From positions 1-9,724 of the forward strand of contig JAEXPL010000085.1 of the NCBI GenBank assembly GCA_023446865.1: a stretch of DNA of 9,724 nucleotides, written 5' to 3'. The notes beneath the pieces are model-generated. The model searched no databases and was not told where the DNA came from. It saw only the letters and a list, made by a program, of their open reading frames with translations. Positions within the stretch are counted from its first letter, which is position 1. Every line of letters begins with the position of its first letter. The position numbers and the translations under genes are program-made. Below are positions 6,982-9,724 of this stretch, piece after piece. The stretch comes from Verrucomicrobiota bacterium (GTDB taxonomy: Bacteria; Verrucomicrobiota; Verrucomicrobiia; Opitutales; Opitutaceae).

Positions 6982-7575
6982 ATGTCCCGTCTCGCCCAGC
7001 AGCTCCAATTTCTCCTCGAGATCGACCAGCTGAAGGAGATCCGCCGGCAAAACTACACCATCGTCGGCCGTCGCCAGGAAACCGATGCCGAGCACGCCTG
7101 GCACGTCACCCTCATGGCCGTGCTCCTCGCCGAGCACGCCAACACCTCCGTCGATCTCCTGCGCGTGGTGAAGATGCTGCTCATCCACGACCTCGTCGAG
7201 ATCGACGCCGGCGACACTTTCGCCTACGACACCGCCGGCGCCGCCACCCAGCACGAGCGCGAAGCCCGCGCCGCCGACCGCATCTTCCCGCTCCTCCCGC
7301 CCGACCAGGCCGCCGCGTACCGCGCACTCTGGGACGAGTTCGAAGCCCGCACCACCGCCGAGGCAAAGTACGCCCACGCCATGGACCGTGTGCTTCCCAT
7401 CTTCCTCAACAACGCCACGGAGGGCACCGCGTGGCGCCAGCACGGCGTCACCGCCGATCGGGTATACGCCCGCAACCGCCACGCCGCCGAGGGTTGCGCC
7501 GCGCTCTGGGCCGAGGCGGAGCGGGAGATCGCCCGCGCCGTCGCCGCCGGGCACCTCGCTCCGGCCAAGCAGTAG
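6982..7575 (+). CDS. HD-domain phosphohydrolase, YfbR/HDDC2-like
   Basis: A 197-aa protein of the HD superfamily branch that includes the 5'-deoxynucleotidase YfbR and eukaryotic HDDC2, all close to 200 aa. These enzymes use a divalent metal to remove phosphate from nucleoside 5'-monophosphates in the cytosol. Visible metal and catalytic residues are H38 in DAEHAWHV, the H69-D70 pair in LLIHDLVEIDAGDT with E73 and D78, and D135 in AHAMDRVLP. The order and spacing match the family. Substrate preference among deoxynucleotides cannot be read from sequence. It is preceded by the galE terminator and a repeat-rich leader, so it probably has its own promoter. It converges on the exporter gene, with 56 bp between stops. 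The C-terminus (about 165-197) is Ala/Glu-rich helix. Confidence 0.88.
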   Translation: MSRLAQQLQFLLEIDQLKEIRRQNYTIVGRRQETDAEHAWHVTLMAVLLAEHANTSVDLLRVVKMLLIHDLVEIDAGDTFAYDTAGAATQHEREARAADRIFPLLPPDQAAAYRALWDEFEARTTAEAKYAHAMDRVLPIFLNNATEGTAWRQHGVTADRVYARNRHAAEGCAALWAEAEREIARAVAAGHLAPAKQ

Positions 7576-7601
7576 CGACCTTCAGCCGGTTCTCCCCATC
7601 C

Positions 7602-7628
7602 GACCTATGGGACCTATTCGACCTATTC
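7602..7628. repeat. Three tandem 9-bp units between convergent genes
   Basis: GACCTATGG, GACCTATTC and GACCTATTC follow one another without gaps (starts 7602, 7611, 7620), flanked by CCCC on both sides. They lie in the 56-bp gap between the HD-domain stop and the exporter stop. A small dyad, CCCAT-N7-ATGGG (7595-7599 and 7607-7611), overlaps the first unit. No T-tract makes this a convincing terminator. Confidence 0.6.
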
Positions 7629-7631
7629 CCC

Positions 7632-8255
7632 CTACCGCCGCTCCAGCGCCAGCCCCGCGCCAAACCCCACCAGCGTCGCGCCCACCCCGCGTTGGAACAC
7701 CGCCCGGAAACGCGCCCGCCGAAACAGCCCCTGGATCCGCTCCCCCGCACTCGCATAGAGCATCATGCAGCTGAAGGTGGTCAGCAGCGTCGCCCCGAGC
7801 ATCACCGCCGCCTTGCCGGTCGTCAGTTGCCCATCGGCGAAGAACTGCGGAAACAGCGACGAGAAGAAGAACACCGCCTTCGGGTTGCTCGCCGTCACGA
7901 AGAAGGCCTCGCGGAACAGGCTCCGCCGCGGCATCGCGCTTTCCGCCCCTCCGCCCTCGGCCACCATGTCCACCGGGCCGAACAGCATCCGGCACCCGAG
8001 GTAGACCAGATACGCCGCGCCCACCCAGCGGATCGCGGTGAACACCCACGCCGCCTTCGCCAGGATGAACCCGAGCCCGGCGAACGACACCAGACACTGC
8101 AACAGCGTCGCCACCACGTTGCCCCACGCCGTCGCCAGCGCCCGCCGCCGGCCGAACGCGATGCCGTGGTTGAGGGCCAGCAGCATGCTCGGCCCCGGCG
8201 TGACCGTGGCGACAAACAGCGTCGTGAGGAAGACCGCGAGAAACGAGCCGCTCAT
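7632..8255 (-). CDS. LysE/RhtB-family translocator
   Basis: A 207-aa inner-membrane protein of the usual LysE/RhtB size. Members export amino acids or related small metabolites by secondary transport. The first helix carries the family mark TVTPGPSMLL (PGP at 20-22), and NPKAVFFF at 124-131 is the second recognisable block. Hydrophobic segments lie at about 4-26, 40-62, 68-92, 115-139, 147-170 and 187-204, six in all as expected. A charged and Gly-rich loop (about 97-114) separates the halves. The ATG at 8255 is chosen because the 56 codons of open frame upstream are Gly/Arg-rich and unlike the family. The substrate cannot be predicted. It is divergent from the second response regulator, so the 154-bp gap (8256-8409) should hold both promoters; I see no clear -35/-10 pair there. 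Confidence 0.88.
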   Translation of the reverse strand: MSGSFLAVFLTTLFVATVTPGPSMLLALNHGIAFGRRRALATAWGNVVATLLQCLVSFAGLGFILAKAAWVFTAIRWVGAAYLVYLGCRMLFGPVDMVAEGGGAESAMPRRSLFREAFFVTASNPKAVFFFSSLFPQFFADGQLTTGKAAVMLGATLLTTFSCMMLYASAGERIQGLFRRARFRAVFQRGVGATLVGFGAGLALERR

Positions 8256-8409
8256 CGCCGTATCGCCTACACCGATCCGTCGCCCGCGCAAGCCCCGCCT
8301 TCCAACCCACTCGAAACCATCATCGCTGCCGGCCCCCGTATCGGTTGGGCTGCCACCTCCGGGATTGCCGCGCGACAGCATACCCCCATGCTTCGCGCCG
8401 ACCAAACCC

Positions 8410-9063
8410 ATGCGCACCCGCATTCTCCTTGTCGATGACCATGAGCTCGTCCGTACCGGCCTACGGCTGCGCCTCCAGCGGGAGGAGAAGATCGATGTCG
8501 TCGCCGATGCGGCCGATGCCGCCTCCGCCTATGCGCTGATCGCAGCCCAGGCCCCGAATCTGGTCGTGATGGATCTCGACCTCCCGGGAGAAGACGGGCT
8601 GGTCGCGACCAAGACCATCAAGGCCCGCTGGCCGAAAACCCGCGTGCTCGCGCTCACCGGCAGCAACCCGGCCAACGTCGCCTGCGCCGCCCTCCTCGCC
8701 GGAGCCGACGGCCTGGTCTTCAAGAGCGAGACCAGCGACGATCTCGTCCGCGCCGTGCGCACCATCGCCGCCGGAAAGGTCTTCCTCTCGCCCGATGCCG
8801 CGACCGCCCTTGTCTGCTCGCTCCGGGAGTGCCCCTCTCTGGATCCCGCGAGGAAACCCGGCCAACCGCCGCTCTCGGAGCGCGAGCGCGCCGTCCTCAA
8901 GGGCCTGGCCGAGGGCCTCAGCTACAAGGAACTCGCCGCGGAGCTGGGCGTCAGCGTGAAGTCGATCGACACCTATCGCGCCCGCTTGGTGAAGAAGCTC
9001 GGCTGCTCGAACCGCGCGGAACTGCTGCGTTACGCCATCCATTCGGGGCTGACTCCGATCTAG
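8410..9063 (+). CDS. NarL/LuxR-type response regulator, second copy
   Basis: A 217-aa response regulator. The receiver (1 to about 120) has D9-D10, phosphoacceptor D55 in VMDLDLPGEDG, T83 in VLALTG and K105 in LVFKSE. A linker rich in Pro and Arg (about 138-153) leads to the LuxR-type helix-turn-helix, beginning LSERERAVLKGL (155) with LSYKELAAELGVSVKSID and the recognition helix up to KKLG (198). The ATG at 8410 fits the receiver start MRTRILLVDD; about 124 codons of open frame upstream are a shadow overlapping the exporter gene. It shares length and key residue positions with the regulator at 3352-4005. No kinase lies beside it; its downstream neighbour encodes a CheW-type protein, so a role in a chemosensory-linked circuit is possible but unproven. 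Confidence 0.93.
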   Translation: MRTRILLVDDHELVRTGLRLRLQREEKIDVVADAADAASAYALIAAQAPNLVVMDLDLPGEDGLVATKTIKARWPKTRVLALTGSNPANVACAALLAGADGLVFKSETSDDLVRAVRTIAAGKVFLSPDAATALVCSLRECPSLDPARKPGQPPLSERERAVLKGLAEGLSYKELAAELGVSVKSIDTYRARLVKKLGCSNRAELLRYAIHSGLTPI

Positions 9064-9070
9064 CCCGCCT

Positions 9071-9117
9071 GTTTCACGCCCCCGCTGATGGCAAAGGCCG
9101 GGGGGGCGGCACGAAAC
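9071..9117 (+). other. GC-rich hairpin just after the response regulator stop
   Basis: GTTTC / GAAAC (9071-9075 and 9113-9117) closes over CGCCCCC / GGGGGCG (9077-9083 and 9102-9108), with a small GGC-AAAG-GCC hairpin near the tip (9090-9099). It starts 8 bp after the stop codon. There is no T-run after it, so it may protect the mRNA 3' end or act with the next hairpin rather than terminate alone. Confidence 0.4.
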
Positions 9118-9135
9118 CCGCCAGAGTTCTGATCT

Positions 9136-9165
9136 GCCACGCCAAATCGAAGCCGTGGCGGTTTT
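9136..9165 (+). terminator. Possible weak terminator of the response regulator
   Basis: GCCACG and CGTGGC (9136-9141 and 9154-9159) form a 6-bp stem with a 12-nt loop, followed by GG and TTTT (9162-9165). Stem and T-run are both short, so termination would be partial at best, and read-through to cheW remains possible. Confidence 0.35.
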
Positions 9166-9206
9166 CGCATCTACGGGCGACCCCAGCGCAGTCGATCTCC
9201 GATCAC

Positions 9207-9272
9207 AGTGGCGCTGCCGGATTCACCCGACAGCGCCGCTGGGCGAAAGCCCACACGCGTTGGGGAGACGCG
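9207..9272 (+). promoter_or_regulatory. Three consecutive hairpins in the cheW leader, one with a GNRA loop
   Basis: Hairpin A: AGTGGCGCTG / CAGCGCCGCT (9207-9216 and 9231-9240), 10 bp with one G-U pair and a 14-nt loop. Hairpin B follows immediately: GGGC-GAAA-GCCC (9241-9252), a GNRA tetraloop. Hairpin C: CGCGT / ACGCG (9256-9260 and 9268-9272) with a 7-nt loop. They lie in the 294-bp non-coding stretch between the regulator stop and the cheW start. Function is inferred from density of pairing only. Confidence 0.35.
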
Positions 9273-9292
9273 GCCTAAACCTGCGGAATCTG

Positions 9293-9345
9293 GGGCCGAT
9301 GTCACCCGTACACGGGTGCCGTCTCGCACGAGACCGACATCGCCC
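9293..9345 (+). promoter_or_regulatory. Candidate three-way-junction RNA at the cheW start
   Basis: A closing stem, GGG-(bulged C)-CGATGTC with GACATCG-CCC (9293-9303 and 9336-9345), encloses two hairpins: ACCCG-TACA-CGGGT (9304-9317) and GTCTC-GCAC-GAGAC (9321-9334). Only GCC and C are left unpaired between helices. Its 3' strand ends 12 nt before the ATG at 9358 (3 nt before the ATG at 9349), so folding would restrict ribosome access. It matches no riboswitch class I can recall. A translational control element for cheW is an inference. Confidence 0.4.
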
Positions 9346-9357
9346 ACTATGCGCCCC

Positions 9358-9724
9358 ATGTCTTCAAGCCAACCACCCCGCTCCACCGTGTCGGATCTCT
9401 CCGGCCGCTACCTCACCTTCCGGCTCAGTACGGAATCCTACGGCATCGGCGTGCTCGCCGTGCAGGAGATCATCCGGATCACCGCCATCACCCCGGTCCC
9501 GCAGCTGCCCGACCACCTGCGCGGCGTCATCAACCTGCGTGGCCGCATCGTCCCCGTCGTCGATTTGCGGCGCCGCTTTGGCCTGCCCGCCGATGCCGAT
9601 GGCGAGCGGTCCTGCATTGTCGTCGTCCAGATCCGCACCGCCGCCCGCGGCGTGGTCCCCATGGGCCTGGTCGTCGATGCGGTCGAGGAGGTGCTGACCA
9701 TCGCCGCCGGCGATATCGAGCCCC
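9358..9724 (+). CDS. cheW: CheW-type chemotaxis coupling protein, 3'-partial
   Basis: 122 residues are present before the window ends; a full CheW is about 150-170 aa. CheW is a small SH3-like scaffold that links chemoreceptors to the histidine kinase CheA at the cytoplasmic face of the membrane. Visible marks are the start of the domain at YLTFRLSTESYGIGVLAVQ, the EIIRI segment, and the highly conserved RGVINLRGRIVPVVDLRRRF block with N59-L60-R61-G62. GLVVDAVEEVL follows near the cut end. The ATG at 9358 is chosen; an in-frame ATG at 9349 would add three residues (MRP), and neither has a Shine-Dalgarno. A longer protein with a C-terminal extension (CheV-like, with a receiver) cannot be excluded because the 3' end is missing. 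The leader upstream is highly structured. Confidence 0.92.
   Translation, partial: MSSSQPPRSTVSDLSGRYLTFRLSTESYGIGVLAVQEIIRITAITPVPQLPDHLRGVINLRGRIVPVVDLRRRFGLPADADGERSCIVVVQIRTAARGVVPMGLVVDAVEEVLTIAAGDIEP

Noticed and set aside
9084..9117. Hammerhead ribozyme core (GCTGATGG with a later CGAAAC)
   Set aside because: The core needs CUGANGA; here the last A is G, and stems II and III cannot be drawn.
9241..9340. Cyclic di-GMP-I riboswitch ahead of cheW
   Set aside because: GAAA loop and GGCCTAAACC are suggestive, but the other conserved parts (CAGGGCAAACC, GACGCAAAGCC, GGTAGGTAGCGG) are missing.
9155..9697. A closed 180-codon frame at the right end
   Set aside because: It overlaps the CheW frame, which is open to the window edge and contains the conserved NLRG block; the closed frame has no family resemblance.
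1..9724. CRISPR arrays, rRNA, tRNA, insertion sequences, integrases, toxin-antitoxin or defence genes
   Set aside because: No spaced identical repeats, cloverleaf or transposase/integrase motifs were seen on either strand.

Overview
The window is a GC-rich bacterial segment (strong G/C preference at third codon positions by eye) with nine protein genes. It most resembles a verrucomicrobial genome of the Opitutaceae type. That placement is an inference from four things: the propeller/Y_Y_Y hybrid histidine kinase, two NarL-type regulators, short pyrimidine-rich intergenic repeats, and the lack of a convincing Shine-Dalgarno sequence at any start. No diagnostic marker gene is present.

Layout. 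2-3337 (+): a hybrid sensor histidine kinase, cut at its 5' end by the window edge. 3352-4005 (-): a NarL/LuxR-type response regulator, convergent with the kinase and 14 bp away. 4150-4404 and 4416-5654 (-): an acyl carrier protein and a FabF-like ketoacyl-ACP synthase, transcribed synthase first and ending at a strong terminator (4096-4120). 5755-6747 (+): galE, divergent from the synthase and followed by a terminator. 6982-7575 (+): an HD-domain (YfbR/HDDC2-like) phosphohydrolase behind a repeat-rich 234-bp gap. 7632-8255 (-): a LysE/RhtB-family exporter. 8410-9063 (+): a second NarL-type response regulator, also 217 aa. 9358 to the window end (+): a CheW-type coupling protein, cut at its 3' end.

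How the genes relate. The kinase carries its own receiver and an Hpt-like tail, so a phosphorelay to the convergent regulator is plausible. The second regulator and cheW form a signalling pair at the right end. The synthase and ACP form a two-gene acyl-chain unit. galE, the HD hydrolase and the exporter are ordinary metabolic or transport genes with no obvious link to the signalling genes.

No complete undescribed system is visible. The best new lead is the 294-bp gap upstream of cheW. It can fold into consecutive hairpins and, directly against the cheW start, a compact three-way junction. It matches no riboswitch class I can recall and is a candidate cis-regulatory RNA. Secondary leads are the short intergenic repeats, the divergent synthase/galE control region, the altered Hpt motif and the poly-G tract at the left edge.
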